NCBI GenBank assembly: GCA_964563925.1
Contig: CAZLZD010000025.1
Location: 1-63,394 of the forward strand
DNA: 63,394 nucleotides
Source: JAUILA01 sp964563925
Lineage (GTDB): Bacteria > Bacteroidota > Bacteroidia > Cytophagales > Cyclobacteriaceae
Direction of reading: 5' to 3'
Shown here: piece by piece, positions 25,912 through 35,337 of the stretch
How the letters are laid out: every line of letters begins with the position of its first letter
How positions within the stretch are numbered: position 1 is the first letter of the stretch
The notes under the pieces: generated by a model
Seen by the model: only the letters and a program-made list of their open reading frames with translations
Told to the model about the DNA's origin: nothing
Databases searched by the model: none
Program-made: the position numbers and the translations under genes

Positions 25912-27267
25912 TTACGTGTTGATTTTCATGTTTTGCGGATCCCAGCTGATGAATTTTTTCTGGAAATAACTGTCATTGCACAGGAGTGCGGGCGCTGCCG
26001 CGCGGAAGGCAAAGACCGGATCTTCCACCACCTTGCCATTCGTACGGATTGCATTCACCAGGTTGCTGTGATGGTCATAATGCGCTCCTTTCCAGTTGTT
26101 TTCAGCACGATACACGGTCTCCCTCGGAGGCAGGATCTTTGCCCGGTCAGGCTGAGGTATGCCGGCCCGTTTCATTTGCTCGATCTCAAACGGATCATCT
26201 GTGGACACCTCGTTCCGTTTCAATACCACTTCTTCCCACTTGACATCCATAGAGCCTTTGCTGCCCACCACGCGTAAATAGGTAGTACCGCTTGTCCCAT
26301 CCACAAAATTACAGCGCAATGATAAATTAAATCCCGGATGTGCCTCGGCTTCCGGATAGGTAAAGGTACCCAGCAGTACGTCCGGGACCTCTCTTCCGTC
26401 TTTCCAGTACCTCAGGCCACCCTGCGCGGAGATGACATTCGGTCCGATGGAATTCGTAATGAAATGCAGGCTGGAAAACAGGTGAACAAACAGGTCGCCC
26501 GACATGCCTGTGCCGTAATCCAGGTAATTCCGCCAGCGAAAAAACCGCATCGGATCGAAAGGACGTTTGGTCGTGTTGGATATGTAACGGTCCCAGTTGA
26601 CGGTTTTCTCGGAAGCATCTTCAGGGATATGGTATTGCCAGGCTCCAATCGGAGAATGCCGTGCCCAGAAACCTTCTGCATAATTGATGTCCCCGATGGC
26701 TCCCGCAGCTATAAGCTCCCGCGCTTTTTCATTGCCCAGCGAAGACAAACCCTGGCTGCCCACCATCATGATTTTGCCTGATTTCTTCCAGGCATCAATT
26801 ACTTCATGCCCCTCCTTGACACTATGTACCATGGGTTTCTCACAATACACATGCTTACCGGCATTCAGGGCATCAATGGAAATTTGCTTGTGCCAGTGGT
26901 CGGGGGTACCGATGATCACCGCGTCAATATCTTTTCTTTTGAGAAGTTCGCGGTGGTCATCCGTCACAAATAAATTGCCTCCGAACATCTTGTTGGTACT
27001 TTCCCTGCGACCGGAATAAAGATCGCAAACCGCCACCAGCTCGACATCCTCACGCTGGGTCAGCGTTTTTACATTCTCCATCCCCATAATCCCGGCCCCG
27101 ATCAGGCCGTAACGGAGTTTTTCATTGTCACTTTCAGCGTATTTCCTTTTCAGGACCTGGGGTGCCTGCCTGCTTTCGGCAGATGCCCCGGCCAGGGATA
27201 AAACGCCAAGTCCGGCCAGTCCGGCTTTCTTAATAAATCCTCTTCGTTGTTTATCCTTCGTGCTCAT
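25912..27267 (-). CDS. Tat-exported Gfo/Idh/MocA oxidoreductase
   Basis: 451 residues. KQRRGFIKKAGLAGLGVLSL is a twin-arginine signal. RYGLIGAGIMGMENV is the NAD(P)-binding fold, GTPDHWHKQ and VYCEKPMVHS hold the catalytic Lys/His region, and FFRWRNYLDYGTGMSGDL and HYDHHSNLVNAIRTN follow. Its ATG shares a base with the stop of the upstream DUF1080 gene (TAATG), and another DUF1080 gene follows, so oxidation to a 3-keto-glycoside followed by cleavage is the likely joint role in the periplasm. Substrate unknown. Confidence 0.9.
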   Translation of the reverse strand: MSTKDKQRRGFIKKAGLAGLGVLSLAGASAESRQAPQVLKRKYAESDNEKLRYGLIGAGIMGMENVKTLTQREDVELVAVCDLYSGRRESTNKMFGGNLFVTDDHRELLKRKDIDAVIIGTPDHWHKQISIDALNAGKHVYCEKPMVHSVKEGHEVIDAWKKSGKIMMVGSQGLSSLGNEKARELIAAGAIGDINYAEGFWARHSPIGAWQYHIPEDASEKTVNWDRYISNTTKRPFDPMRFFRWRNYLDYGTGMSGDLFVHLFSSLHFITNSIGPNVISAQGGLRYWKDGREVPDVLLGTFTYPEAEAHPGFNLSLRCNFVDGTSGTTYLRVVGSKGSMDVKWEEVVLKRNEVSTDDPFEIEQMKRAGIPQPDRAKILPPRETVYRAENNWKGAHYDHHSNLVNAIRTNGKVVEDPVFAFRAAAPALLCNDSYFQKKFISWDPQNMKINT

Positions 27268-27863
27268 TATAATTCTTTAATATTGATATTTTTCCACTTT
27301 ACGCGGATACCGCCTCCGTCATGAATCTGAAGGGCAATACCGCCTTCCCCCTCACCGATTTTCTCATCGGTCAGTTCCACCATCTTATGTCCGTTGAGCC
27401 AGGTGGTTACGGTCGGTCCCACGACCCTGATCTTCATCTTATTCCATTTTCCCATCTTAAGGTATTTGTCCTTTTCAGGATCTGGCTTGATCAGCCATCC
27501 GCGACCGTAGCTTTCATATATTCCTCCGGTATCGTGTCCGGGAGGAGCGACTTCAACCTGCCACCCGTTTACCTTGGTGCCGTCTACCGTAGACCGGAAG
27601 AAAACCCCGCTGTTCCCATCGGCTTCCTGCAGGAATTCCAGGGTCAGCTCGAAATCCTTGAAATCCTGCTCGGTACCAAGGTAGCCGTACTCCGCCTTCG
27701 GACCGCTTTCGCAGATCAGCAGTCCGTCTTCCACGTACCATTGCTCCTCGCCGTATTTGATCCATCCGTCCAGGTTCTTACCGTTAAACAGGGAAATGGT
27801 GGCTGATTGCCATGCGACCAGGAAGATGGCCGACACCACGAGGATACTTGTTATTTTTCGCAT
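27267..27863 (-). CDS. DUF1080 (3-keto-disaccharide hydrolase-type) protein
   Basis: 198 residues, a single DUF1080 jelly-roll after a signal peptide (MRKITSILVVSAIFLVAWQS, no lipobox Cys, so likely periplasmic). Motifs are ISLFNGKNLDGWIKYG, LTLEFLQEADGNSGVFFRS, WLIKPDPEKDKYLKMGKWN, TTWLNGHKMVEL and IALQIHDGGGIRVKWKNI. It is the first gene of the three-gene unit with the Gfo/Idh enzyme and the longer DUF1080 lipoprotein. Two DUF1080 paralogues of different length around one oxidoreductase suggest two steps or two substrate forms. Confidence 0.88.
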   Translation of the reverse strand: MRKITSILVVSAIFLVAWQSATISLFNGKNLDGWIKYGEEQWYVEDGLLICESGPKAEYGYLGTEQDFKDFELTLEFLQEADGNSGVFFRSTVDGTKVNGWQVEVAPPGHDTGGIYESYGRGWLIKPDPEKDKYLKMGKWNKMKIRVVGPTVTTWLNGHKMVELTDEKIGEGEGGIALQIHDGGGIRVKWKNINIKEL

Positions 27864-27953
27864 ATTCGGATGATTGGTTGGTTAAACTAGCCCTAAAGCT
27901 ATGGCTTTTTTTCGTGTTCAGCGGGTCAATTTATGTGAGCGGAATAAACCGGT

Positions 27954-29855
27954 TTATCGTTTTTCGAGTTTCAGGTTTCCGACAATGGGTAATTTCAGGA
28001 CCGACGGATATTCCCTGGAGTGATGGATCACATTATGAGCCACCACGCCTTCGGATTCATCAAAATTGTTGCCGCCTGTATTGAGGTTGCGCGCAAATCG
28101 AGGGAAATTGCTGCTTGAAATCTCAATCCTGATTCGATGACCCTTCGCAAAGTAATTGCTGGTAGACATCGGGGTCAGGCTGACTTCATATACATTTCCT
28201 TCTGTCATAAATACCTCCTTGTCATATCCTTCCCGGTAGCGTACGCGCTGGATTGTCTCATCCAGGTTGTAGGCGCTCCCATCGGGGTAAACGTCCAGGA
28301 TCTTGACGGTCACATCAGTATCCTTCACATCGGACGAAAGGTAAAGGGTGGATTCTATAAAGCCGGATACTTCGATACCTTCTTCCAGCGGCTCAGATGT
28401 GTATACAAGAATGTCATGACGTGTTTCCATCTCTCGCTGATCAAAGGAGCCCCCCTGGATGGCGTTGCCTGTACAGCATACATTCCCGCCATAGGAAGGA
28501 ACCGGGTTCATGGGATCATAGGTAAATTCGTCCGGGTTGTCCTGCCTGGGTGGATTCAGGGATAGCTTCCCGTCACCATAGAGGCTGTTGGCACCTCCCT
28601 CACTGTCGAGATAGAAAGCAGTCATTTGCGCATCCTGCGGAGGCCAGGTCTCACTGGTCTGCCATTCATTGCTTCCCATCGTGTAATACTGTACGCGGGG
28701 AAGCTCCTCCAGGAATTCCTTATTCTCCCCCTTCAGCCAGTAATCAAACCAGCCATATACCAGCCGGTCATAGTCAAGCCTCGCATCGCCGACACTCCGT
28801 TCCCCCACGACCGTATTCTCCGTCGCCCGGGTATACCCGCAATGAAGCGTGGGGGCGATCACCAGGTACTGGTTGTCTGCAACCTCCGGGTCTTCAATAT
28901 TGTTCCGCACATGGTTGAACAAGGCAAGGTTAGGACTTGTGGATACGTCATACCACGAGACAAACCAGAAACTGGGCACGCCGAATCCCATATCGTCATG
29001 ATACAGGCCGCCCTCATACCAGGCCGGGTCATTCGGCTTGCGGCGCACCATTTTTTCGAAAACACCAACCGGTCCGTCTACATTCTTAATCATATCCTGG
29101 ATGGGCAGGTGATACAATTCTTCCGACCAGTCCACACGCGGATACTCCGGGGCCATGTCATAAAAACGCTGGATGCGCTGAAGGTCTTCCTGTGAAATAC
29201 CTTCGGGCAGAGAAGGTTTCATTTCATCGTGCTGGGTACCATAGAGCCAGGCAAAGAACAACATCTGCTCGGCCCCGCCCCGGTACCAGTTCCCCTGCTC
29301 GTAATAATCACCCACCCGGCCGACACCTGCACCGAATCCCTGGGGTACCATCGCGGCATGGGATGGGTGGTCGAGGGCTGCGACGGCCATCTGCCATTCG
29401 GCCGTGGATGAACATCCCAGCGTACCGATTTTTCCATTACTCCAGGGTTGTTCAGACATCCACGTAAATGCATCGTACCCATCGGTAAGGGGGGTGCCGA
29501 GAATGTCCCACTCGCCCTCGGAGAAGAACCTTCCCCGTTCGTTCTGCACAACATAGGCATAGCCCCGCTTCACCGCTTCCATTGCCCGTTGCATGGTGCG
29601 TGTGCGCATTTCGCCGTCTCCCCAGGAATTGAAATTGTAGGGGGTCCTGGAGAATATGACAGGGACTTTCTTGTCGGTCTTCGGACGGTAAATATCCGTG
29701 GCCAGCCTGACGCCGTCACGCATGGGCATCATTACCTTCTGGTCAATAATGGCAATTTCGGAGAGCTCCTCAAGAATGTTTTCTCCCTGGGCATAAAGCG
29801 AACCGGAAAAGGCAACTATAAATAAGATCAGTATGCAGTTGAGTGGCTTTTTCAT
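27954..29855 (-). CDS. CocE/NonD family α/β hydrolase (S15-like)
   Basis: 633 residues with a cleavable signal (MKKPLNCILILFIVAFSGSLYAQ). The catalytic domain is the CocE/X-Pro dipeptidyl-peptidase type: MPMRDGVRLATDIYRP, PVIFSRTPYNF, VVQNERGRFFSEGEW, and the nucleophile Ser in TLGCSSTAEW. A C-terminal jelly-roll (IEVSGFIESTLYLSSDVKDTD … RIRIEISSSNFPRF) follows. Such enzymes cleave esters or acyl-β-lactam or peptide bonds; the substrate here is unknown. It is divergent from the SulP gene and probably monocistronic. Confidence 0.9.
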   Translation of the reverse strand: MKKPLNCILILFIVAFSGSLYAQGENILEELSEIAIIDQKVMMPMRDGVRLATDIYRPKTDKKVPVIFSRTPYNFNSWGDGEMRTRTMQRAMEAVKRGYAYVVQNERGRFFSEGEWDILGTPLTDGYDAFTWMSEQPWSNGKIGTLGCSSTAEWQMAVAALDHPSHAAMVPQGFGAGVGRVGDYYEQGNWYRGGAEQMLFFAWLYGTQHDEMKPSLPEGISQEDLQRIQRFYDMAPEYPRVDWSEELYHLPIQDMIKNVDGPVGVFEKMVRRKPNDPAWYEGGLYHDDMGFGVPSFWFVSWYDVSTSPNLALFNHVRNNIEDPEVADNQYLVIAPTLHCGYTRATENTVVGERSVGDARLDYDRLVYGWFDYWLKGENKEFLEELPRVQYYTMGSNEWQTSETWPPQDAQMTAFYLDSEGGANSLYGDGKLSLNPPRQDNPDEFTYDPMNPVPSYGGNVCCTGNAIQGGSFDQREMETRHDILVYTSEPLEEGIEVSGFIESTLYLSSDVKDTDVTVKILDVYPDGSAYNLDETIQRVRYREGYDKEVFMTEGNVYEVSLTPMSTSNYFAKGHRIRIEISSSNFPRFARNLNTGGNNFDESEGVVAHNVIHHSREYPSVLKLPIVGNLKLEKR

Positions 29856-29984
29856 GAGTTGGATTTTGTTTGCTTCAAGTTATTAAAAATCGTCCGCAGG
29901 AATCCTGCTTCGCTTAAAATTTTTATGAACGGTCAGTTCGCACCAACATTTCCACCACTTGGGGCGAAAAGAAAAATAAAGTCA

Positions 29985-29992
29985 TACCTTTG
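29985..29992 (+). promoter_or_regulatory. Bacteroidota promoter of SulP gene
   Basis: TACCTTTG matches TAnnTTTG exactly, with a TTG 23 bases upstream (29959-29961). It lies 24 bases before the SulP ATG at 30017. Confidence 0.6.
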
Positions 29993-30016
29993 CACCCTTT
30001 TTCAAAAATTCAGGCG

Positions 30017-31630
30017 ATGCAAAAACTGTTTCATAATTTCACCTCTGACCCTAAAAGTGATGTTCTCTCCGGGCTCACCGTAGCACTGGCCCTGGTGCCT
30101 GAGGCGGTGGCTTTTTCATTCATAGCCGGGGTGGATCCGCTCGTCGGACTCTACGGCGCATTCATGATGGGACTGGTCACGGCCCTGTTTGGCGGCAGGC
30201 CGGGAATGATCTCAGGGGCGACCGGCGCGATGGCTGTGGTCATGGTGCACCTGATCCAGCGCGGGAATGTCGTCGGACTGGCCATGGAAAATCCAGTTGA
30301 AAACCTCGGTCTGCAATGGTTATTCATTACCCTGCTGGTTGTGGGCCTGATTCAGGGCCTGGCCGGTGTATTTCGCCTGGGGAAATTTGTGAGGCTGATT
30401 CCGCATCCCGTAATGCTTGGATTTGTAAACGGACTTGCCATCGTCATTTTCCTGTCCCAGCTTGGCTTGTTCCAGGAAACGGTACAGGGGGAAACCCGGT
30501 GGCTGCAAGGGACTGAACTCTGGACAATGATTGGTTTCGTGGCGCTTACTATGGGGATTATGTTTGTCCTGCCCAAAATCACGACCAAACTACCGGCGGC
30601 GCTGGTGGCGATTTTAGTCGTAGGGTCTATCACCATCCTGGGTGGGATTGATGTAAATACGGTCGGTTCGTTTATCCGCGATGGCGGCGGATCTGCCCTT
30701 GAAGGCTCCCTGCCTCAATTTCAATGGCAGCTGTTTGGGCTACTTGACACCCTGAACGGTCATTGGGGTCTTATCCTGAGTACGGCCGTTATCCTGGCAG
30801 CGGTCGGACTCATTGAATCCCTGATGACACTTAACCTGATTGATGAGATGACCAACAGCCGTGGCAGCGGCAACCGTGAATGTGTGGCCCAGGGTGCGGC
30901 AAATATCCTGAACGGGATGTTTGGTGGCATGGGCGGATGTGCCATGATCGGCCAGTCCATCATCAATGTCAGCTCCGGGGGAAGAGGGCGGTTGAGCGGA
31001 GTGGTGGCTGCACTGGCTTTACTGTGCTTTATCCTGTTTGCCGGACCCCTCATTGAGCAGATACCTCTGGCCGCCCTGGTCGGCGTTATGTTCATGGTGG
31101 TGATAGGAACCTTTGCCTGGTCCAGCATGCGCATCATGAATAAGATCCCATTCTCAGATGCACTGGTCATGGTCGTCGTGACGGTGATCACGGTATGGAA
31201 GGACCTGGCTGTCGCAGTCATTGCCGGCGTTATTATTTCCGCGGTGGTATTTGCCTGGAAGAATGCTACCATGATCCGGGCAAGGAAGCGATTCAAGAAT
31301 GACGGCACTAAGGTTTATGAGATCTGGGGTCCGCTTTTTTTCGGGTCGGTGCAAAACTTTTCAGCAAAATTCGATGTCCTGAATGACCCTGACCAGATTG
31401 AAGTGGACTTCATTGAATCACGGGTCAGTGACCATTCCGGAATTGAAGCAGTAAGCAACCTGGTAGGGAAATACCGGTCGGCAGATAAGGATGTAAAGCT
31501 CACACACCTCAGTCCGGAATGTAAAACACTGCTCCTGAAGGCGGATCCTTCGTTTGATGAGATTATAGAAAGTTCGGTAGATGATCCCCGTTATTACGTG
31601 GTTACCGATCTCGTTGACCGGGAGGTGTAG
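30017..31630 (+). CDS. SulP family anion transporter
   Basis: 537 residues. The ATG at 30017 gives MQKLFHNFTSDPKSDVLSG, followed by LTVALALVPEAVAFSFIAGV, the SulP signature at the first helix. About 11-12 helices follow, then a C-terminal STAS domain from about 440 (YEIWGPLFFGSVQNFSAKF…). GLYGAFMMGLVTALFGGRPGMISGATGA is the family's conserved transport motif. SulP proteins carry sulfate, bicarbonate or related anions with Na+ or H+; sequence alone cannot say which. A close relationship to the ASST gene is not suggested by position. Confidence 0.92.
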   Translation: MQKLFHNFTSDPKSDVLSGLTVALALVPEAVAFSFIAGVDPLVGLYGAFMMGLVTALFGGRPGMISGATGAMAVVMVHLIQRGNVVGLAMENPVENLGLQWLFITLLVVGLIQGLAGVFRLGKFVRLIPHPVMLGFVNGLAIVIFLSQLGLFQETVQGETRWLQGTELWTMIGFVALTMGIMFVLPKITTKLPAALVAILVVGSITILGGIDVNTVGSFIRDGGGSALEGSLPQFQWQLFGLLDTLNGHWGLILSTAVILAAVGLIESLMTLNLIDEMTNSRGSGNRECVAQGAANILNGMFGGMGGCAMIGQSIINVSSGGRGRLSGVVAALALLCFILFAGPLIEQIPLAALVGVMFMVVIGTFAWSSMRIMNKIPFSDALVMVVVTVITVWKDLAVAVIAGVIISAVVFAWKNATMIRARKRFKNDGTKVYEIWGPLFFGSVQNFSAKFDVLNDPDQIEVDFIESRVSDHSGIEAVSNLVGKYRSADKDVKLTHLSPECKTLLLKADPSFDEIIESSVDDPRYYVVTDLVDREV

Positions 31631-31683
31631 ACGAATCATATCTTTTATTTGTTTCGAAAATGCGTAGTCAATAAAGCCGGGAG

Positions 31684-31713
31684 GGTATGGTAATATGCAA
31701 AAATTACCCTACC
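31684..31713. repeat. imperfect inverted repeat after SulP gene
   Basis: GGTATGGTAAT (31684-31694) and ATTACCCTACC (31703-31713) pair with one mismatch around an 8-base loop. It lies 54 bases after the SulP stop and 55 bases before the next gene, so it may be a terminator or an operator of the YfcC-type gene. Confidence 0.4.
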
Positions 31714-31767
31714 TTATTGACATTCATGTCATTGCGATGAAATCATTGCATTAATTCATGTGTCTGG

Positions 31768-33195
31768 TTGCGCTTTAAGATTCCACATATATTTATTTTC
31801 CTTTCGGCGATTATCCTGTTTGTGGCGGTACTTTCCTATCTCATCCCGTCGGGACGTTTTGAACGGACCATTCGGGAAGTAAATGGAATCCGGCAGACTG
31901 TCGTGATACCGAATTCCTTCAAGGAGGTTCCCAAGGAGGTCACCCTTCAGGGTGTTCTTATTGGCAGTAAGGTGGATGAGGATACGGCTATCCCTGCCAG
32001 CCTGCTGGGGCTTTTTACTTCCATTCCGAAGGGCATGCAGCAGTCAGCGGGTCTGATTTTCTTTGTCTTTATCATCGGTGCCGTATTCATGGTTATTCAG
32101 GAGACCGGCACCGTGGAGGCGGTAATCCATTACCTGCTGGAGGCTTTCAATAATTCGCCGGTACTCACACCGGCCGTCCTGTTGACGTTCTTCGCTATGG
32201 CAACCACATTCCTGTCCATGGGTTATGAATACATTCCGCTGGTCCCGCTGATGGTGCTGGTGGCCCAGCGTCTGGGTTTTGACAGTATGTTCGGGGTAGC
32301 AATCATTACCATGGGGCAAGGCATTGGCTGGGGTTCGGGTGTCACTTCCCCGCTCAATACACAGGTGGCACAACTGGTGGCACAGGTGCCCCTTGACAGT
32401 GGACTCGTTTTCCGTCTCGTGTTTTTTCTGATCCTGCTCGGGGCCGGGGTTTATTATATTCTAAATTATGGGAGGACCATTCGCCGTAATCCTTCCCGGT
32501 CTCTGATGGGAGACATGTTGCCGGATGGAACCGTTTGCCAAATGAAAAAAGTGCCTCTGAAAAAGGAACATGTCCTGATACTGCTCATGGCGATGGTGCT
32601 GTTTGCAGCCATCCTGTACGCCGTCCAGACCATGGGCTGGGGGGTAACTGAAATGTCCGGGGGATTCCTGGCGGTGGGAATTTTTACCATATTCCTGGGC
32701 AGGCTTCCGGGTTCCGTGGCGATGGAGGCCATGACCAGGGGACTCGCAGCTATGATCGTTCCGGCCCTCATTATCGGGGTGGCACGTGCGATCCAGGTGA
32801 TCTTATTTGAAGCCGAGATCGTGGATACACTTCTTTATTATGCCTCTGAATTTCTGAAGGATCAGCACGGACTGGTAGCGCTGGAAGGCATGTTTGTCTT
32901 TCAGTCCATACTTAACTTTTTTATCCCGTCCGCCTCCGGCCAGGCGCTGGTTACCATGCCGCTTCTTGTTCCCTTGTCAGATATTCTTTCCATTCCCCGG
33001 ACCGACACGGTATTTGCCTTTGTAATCGGGGACGGACTGACCAACCTGATCATACCTACCAACGGATACCTGCTGGCCATACTGGGCGTTGCCGGAATTC
33101 CCTTTGAAAAATGGTTCAGGTTCATCATTCGTTTTTATCTCTTCAGTGCGCTGTTAGGCGCATTGTTCCTGGCCTTTTCTTATTATACCCGTTAA
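31768..33195 (+). CDS. YfcC/DcuC-type (PF03606) transporter
   Basis: 475 residues, about 12 membrane helices. KIPHIFIFLSAIILFVAVLSYLIPSGRFER is the usual N-terminus of the YfcC/C4-dicarboxylate or basic-amino-acid carrier family. GYEYIPLVPLMVLVAQRLGFD, MGQGIGWGSGVTSPLNTQVAQ and LNFFIPSASGQALVTMPLLVP are its conserved loops. No ATG fits; the frame starts at a TTG (31768). The substrate could be a dicarboxylate, a dipeptide or an amino acid. The LacI gene 51 bases downstream on the same strand may regulate it. Confidence 0.85.
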   Translation: MRFKIPHIFIFLSAIILFVAVLSYLIPSGRFERTIREVNGIRQTVVIPNSFKEVPKEVTLQGVLIGSKVDEDTAIPASLLGLFTSIPKGMQQSAGLIFFVFIIGAVFMVIQETGTVEAVIHYLLEAFNNSPVLTPAVLLTFFAMATTFLSMGYEYIPLVPLMVLVAQRLGFDSMFGVAIITMGQGIGWGSGVTSPLNTQVAQLVAQVPLDSGLVFRLVFFLILLGAGVYYILNYGRTIRRNPSRSLMGDMLPDGTVCQMKKVPLKKEHVLILLMAMVLFAAILYAVQTMGWGVTEMSGGFLAVGIFTIFLGRLPGSVAMEAMTRGLAAMIVPALIIGVARAIQVILFEAEIVDTLLYYASEFLKDQHGLVALEGMFVFQSILNFFIPSASGQALVTMPLLVPLSDILSIPRTDTVFAFVIGDGLTNLIIPTNGYLLAILGVAGIPFEKWFRFIIRFYLFSALLGALFLAFSYYTR

Positions 33196-33208
33196 GTAAG
33201 GAAAGTGG

Positions 33209-33240
33209 TTTGGAATAAATGCCGCATCTGAGTAATTTCA
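33209..33240 (+). promoter_or_regulatory. possible promoter of lacI-family gene
   Basis: TTTG (33209-33212) and TAATTTCA (33233-33240, 6/8 match to TAnnTTTG) are 20 bases apart, the usual Bacteroidota spacing, just before the regulator's ATG at 33247. Confidence 0.35.
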
Positions 33241-33246
33241 GGAATT

Positions 33247-34245
33247 ATGCCAGCCACTATAAAAGATATTGCTCAGGCACTGGGCATTTCCCCTTCCACT
33301 GTGTCCCGTGCCCTCAACGATCATCCTCAGATCAAGGATGAGACGAAAAAGGCCGTACAGGATATGGCAAGGCAGCTTAATTACAGTGTAAATCAGGCCG
33401 CTTCCGGTCTGAGGACCAATAAAACCTACAGCCTGGGTGTGGTGGTGCCCCTGATTACGAACTATTTCTTTTCCCAGGTGCTGGGAGGTATGCAGAAGGT
33501 GGCTTCGGAGAATGACTATCAGCTGCTTATCTGTCAGACCAATGAAAAGGAGGAGGAAGAGTTGCGGTATATCCAGTCATTGCTGGCTGGCAGGGTGGAA
33601 GGGCTGCTTATGTCCATTTCACAGGGTACCCAGAATTTTGACCGGCTGGCGGAAGTCCTGCGGGATATTCCGGTAGTGCTGTTTGACCGCACCAGTGATA
33701 AAATTCCGACCATCCATGTGGAGGCCGAGGATTACCGGGGAGCCTACCTGGCCACCCGGCACCTGATTGGTCGCGGGATTGAAAAAGTGGCTCATCTGGG
33801 CGGACCGAAAAAGCTTACCGTTTCTCAAAACCGGCTCCGAGGTTACCGGGATGCCCTGGAAGAAAAGGGAATGCCTTTTGATCCTTCCCTTGTTGCCTAT
33901 TGCGAATTCGATACCAGCAAGGTACCTCAGGCCATTGAAAAAATAATGAAACACCATCCGGACACAAAGGGTATTTTTGCTGTCAACGATGAGATTGCGG
34001 TTCAGGCCATTCTCACCCTGAAGGCCCACGGGGCAAAAATTCCGGAAGATATAGCGATCGTTGGGTTTGGAGATTATCCGATAGCACGAATCGTGGAACC
34101 TAATCTCACCACCATCAGCCATTATCCGGCCAAGATCGGTGAACGTGCGGCACATCACCTGTTGAAGCTGATCAATCACCGCGAGGAGGCTTCGGTAATG
34201 AAGGAAGTTATACCGTGTGAACTGATCCGTCGGGGCTCCGCTTAG
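33247..34245 (+). CDS. LacI-family transcriptional regulator
   Basis: 332 residues. The N-terminal helix-turn-helix (TIKDIAQALGISPSTVSRALNDHP) and hinge helix are intact. A periplasmic-binding-protein-like sensor domain follows (SLGVVVPLITNYFFSQVLGG, GIFAVNDEIAVQAI, VGFGDYPIARIVEPNLTTI). It binds a sugar or nucleoside-like ligand and a palindromic operator. The adjacent YfcC-type transporter is the most likely target, but no clear palindromic operator was found. It ends overlapping oxyR tail-to-tail by 4 bases. Confidence 0.93.
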   Translation: MPATIKDIAQALGISPSTVSRALNDHPQIKDETKKAVQDMARQLNYSVNQAASGLRTNKTYSLGVVVPLITNYFFSQVLGGMQKVASENDYQLLICQTNEKEEEELRYIQSLLAGRVEGLLMSISQGTQNFDRLAEVLRDIPVVLFDRTSDKIPTIHVEAEDYRGAYLATRHLIGRGIEKVAHLGGPKKLTVSQNRLRGYRDALEEKGMPFDPSLVAYCEFDTSKVPQAIEKIMKHHPDTKGIFAVNDEIAVQAILTLKAHGAKIPEDIAIVGFGDYPIARIVEPNLTTISHYPAKIGERAAHHLLKLINHREEASVMKEVIPCELIRRGSA

Positions 34246-35180
34246 ACCCAGTGTATAATCCGGCCATTTTTGTACTTCACCTGGTATTCTGCCGGGACCT
34301 TATCCACAATGGTGTTGTAAAGTGATTCGATTAATTTGTTGCGGGTACTGTGCTCATGAACGATCAGGCTCACCTCACGCAATGGCTGTGGGTCCCTGAA
34401 CCGTTTGATCATTTCCAGGTTCTCCACGTTGTTGTAGGCTGCGAGTGCGGGCAGCAAGGTTGCCCCGTTACCCAGTGAAACCAGGTTCTTTAGTGTCTCC
34501 AGCGAGCCGCTTTCGTAAACAAAATCAGCATCTTCTTCCTTCTGCGACGACTGGTCGCAAATGTTCAGGACCTGGTTGCGGAAGCAATGGCCGTGATTGA
34601 GCAGCCAGATACGGTGAGAAGAAAGATCAGCCTCCTCTACCGTTTTCCGGGTAAATAACGGATGGTCCTGGGAGACATAAGCAAATATTGGTTCATTGAA
34701 TACAGGAACTTCCCGTAACAATCCTTCCTTCAGCGGGGTGACTGCAATGCCAATGTCCAGTTTGTCCTGTAACAGCATTTCCACAATGTCCTGTGTGACC
34801 AGTTCCTCAATCACAAGACGGGTATTCGGGAAATCTTTTCGGAAGTGAGGCAGGAACAACGGGACCAGGTAAGGAGCAAGGGTGGGAATGATGCCGATCC
34901 GATATGTGCCTGACATGTCATTCTGCTGGAATTTCAGAAAATCCCGGAAGCTGTTGGTTTCCCGGAGAATATTCCGGGCCTTTTCCACCAGTACTTTGCC
35001 GGTCGCAGTTACCTCTACCGATTGCCGGCGGCGGTCAAATAATTTAACGCCAAACTCCTTCTCCAGCCGGTCGATCTGCATGCTCAGATTAGGCTGTGTA
35101 ACATTGCATCGTTCGGCAGCCCTGGAGAAATTCTTCTCCTCAAAAAGGGCAATGACGTATTCAAGCTGAACCAGAGTCAT
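34242..35180 (-). CDS. oxyR: OxyR, hydrogen-peroxide-sensing LysR regulator
   Basis: 312 residues from the ATG at 35180; a longer reading would add 11 residues before the normal LysR start (MTLVQLEYVIALFEE). The helix-turn-helix is FSRAAERCNVTQPNLSMQIDRLE. The sensor domain carries GHCFRNQVLNIC, whose cysteines fall at residues 199 and 208, exactly the peroxide-reactive pair of E. coli OxyR. It should switch on catalase/peroxiredoxin genes when oxidised; none of these lies in the window. Autoregulation is likely. Confidence 0.93.
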   Translation of the reverse strand: MTLVQLEYVIALFEEKNFSRAAERCNVTQPNLSMQIDRLEKEFGVKLFDRRRQSVEVTATGKVLVEKARNILRETNSFRDFLKFQQNDMSGTYRIGIIPTLAPYLVPLFLPHFRKDFPNTRLVIEELVTQDIVEMLLQDKLDIGIAVTPLKEGLLREVPVFNEPIFAYVSQDHPLFTRKTVEEADLSSHRIWLLNHGHCFRNQVLNICDQSSQKEEDADFVYESGSLETLKNLVSLGNGATLLPALAAYNNVENLEMIKRFRDPQPLREVSLIVHEHSTRNKLIESLYNTIVDKVPAEYQVKYKNGRIIHWV

Positions 35181-35200
35181 AATTTGTATTGATGAAAGGT

Positions 35201-35208
35201 CAAAAGTA
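35201..35208 (-). promoter_or_regulatory. oxyR: oxyR -7 promoter box
   Basis: On the minus strand the sequence is TACTTTTG, an exact TAnnTTTG match, 20 bases before the oxyR ATG. No clear -33 element is visible. Confidence 0.45.
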
Positions 35209-35337
35209 ATCAATTTTTATTATAGAAAGATTCTTCCGAACTTACCTGAGACTCACCCGGAGAAGATGCGGTCCCGCCGGGAATTTACCAGTTACGTTTC
35301 TTCATCCTGGTGCCATTTAACCTTTAACGATTATGTC

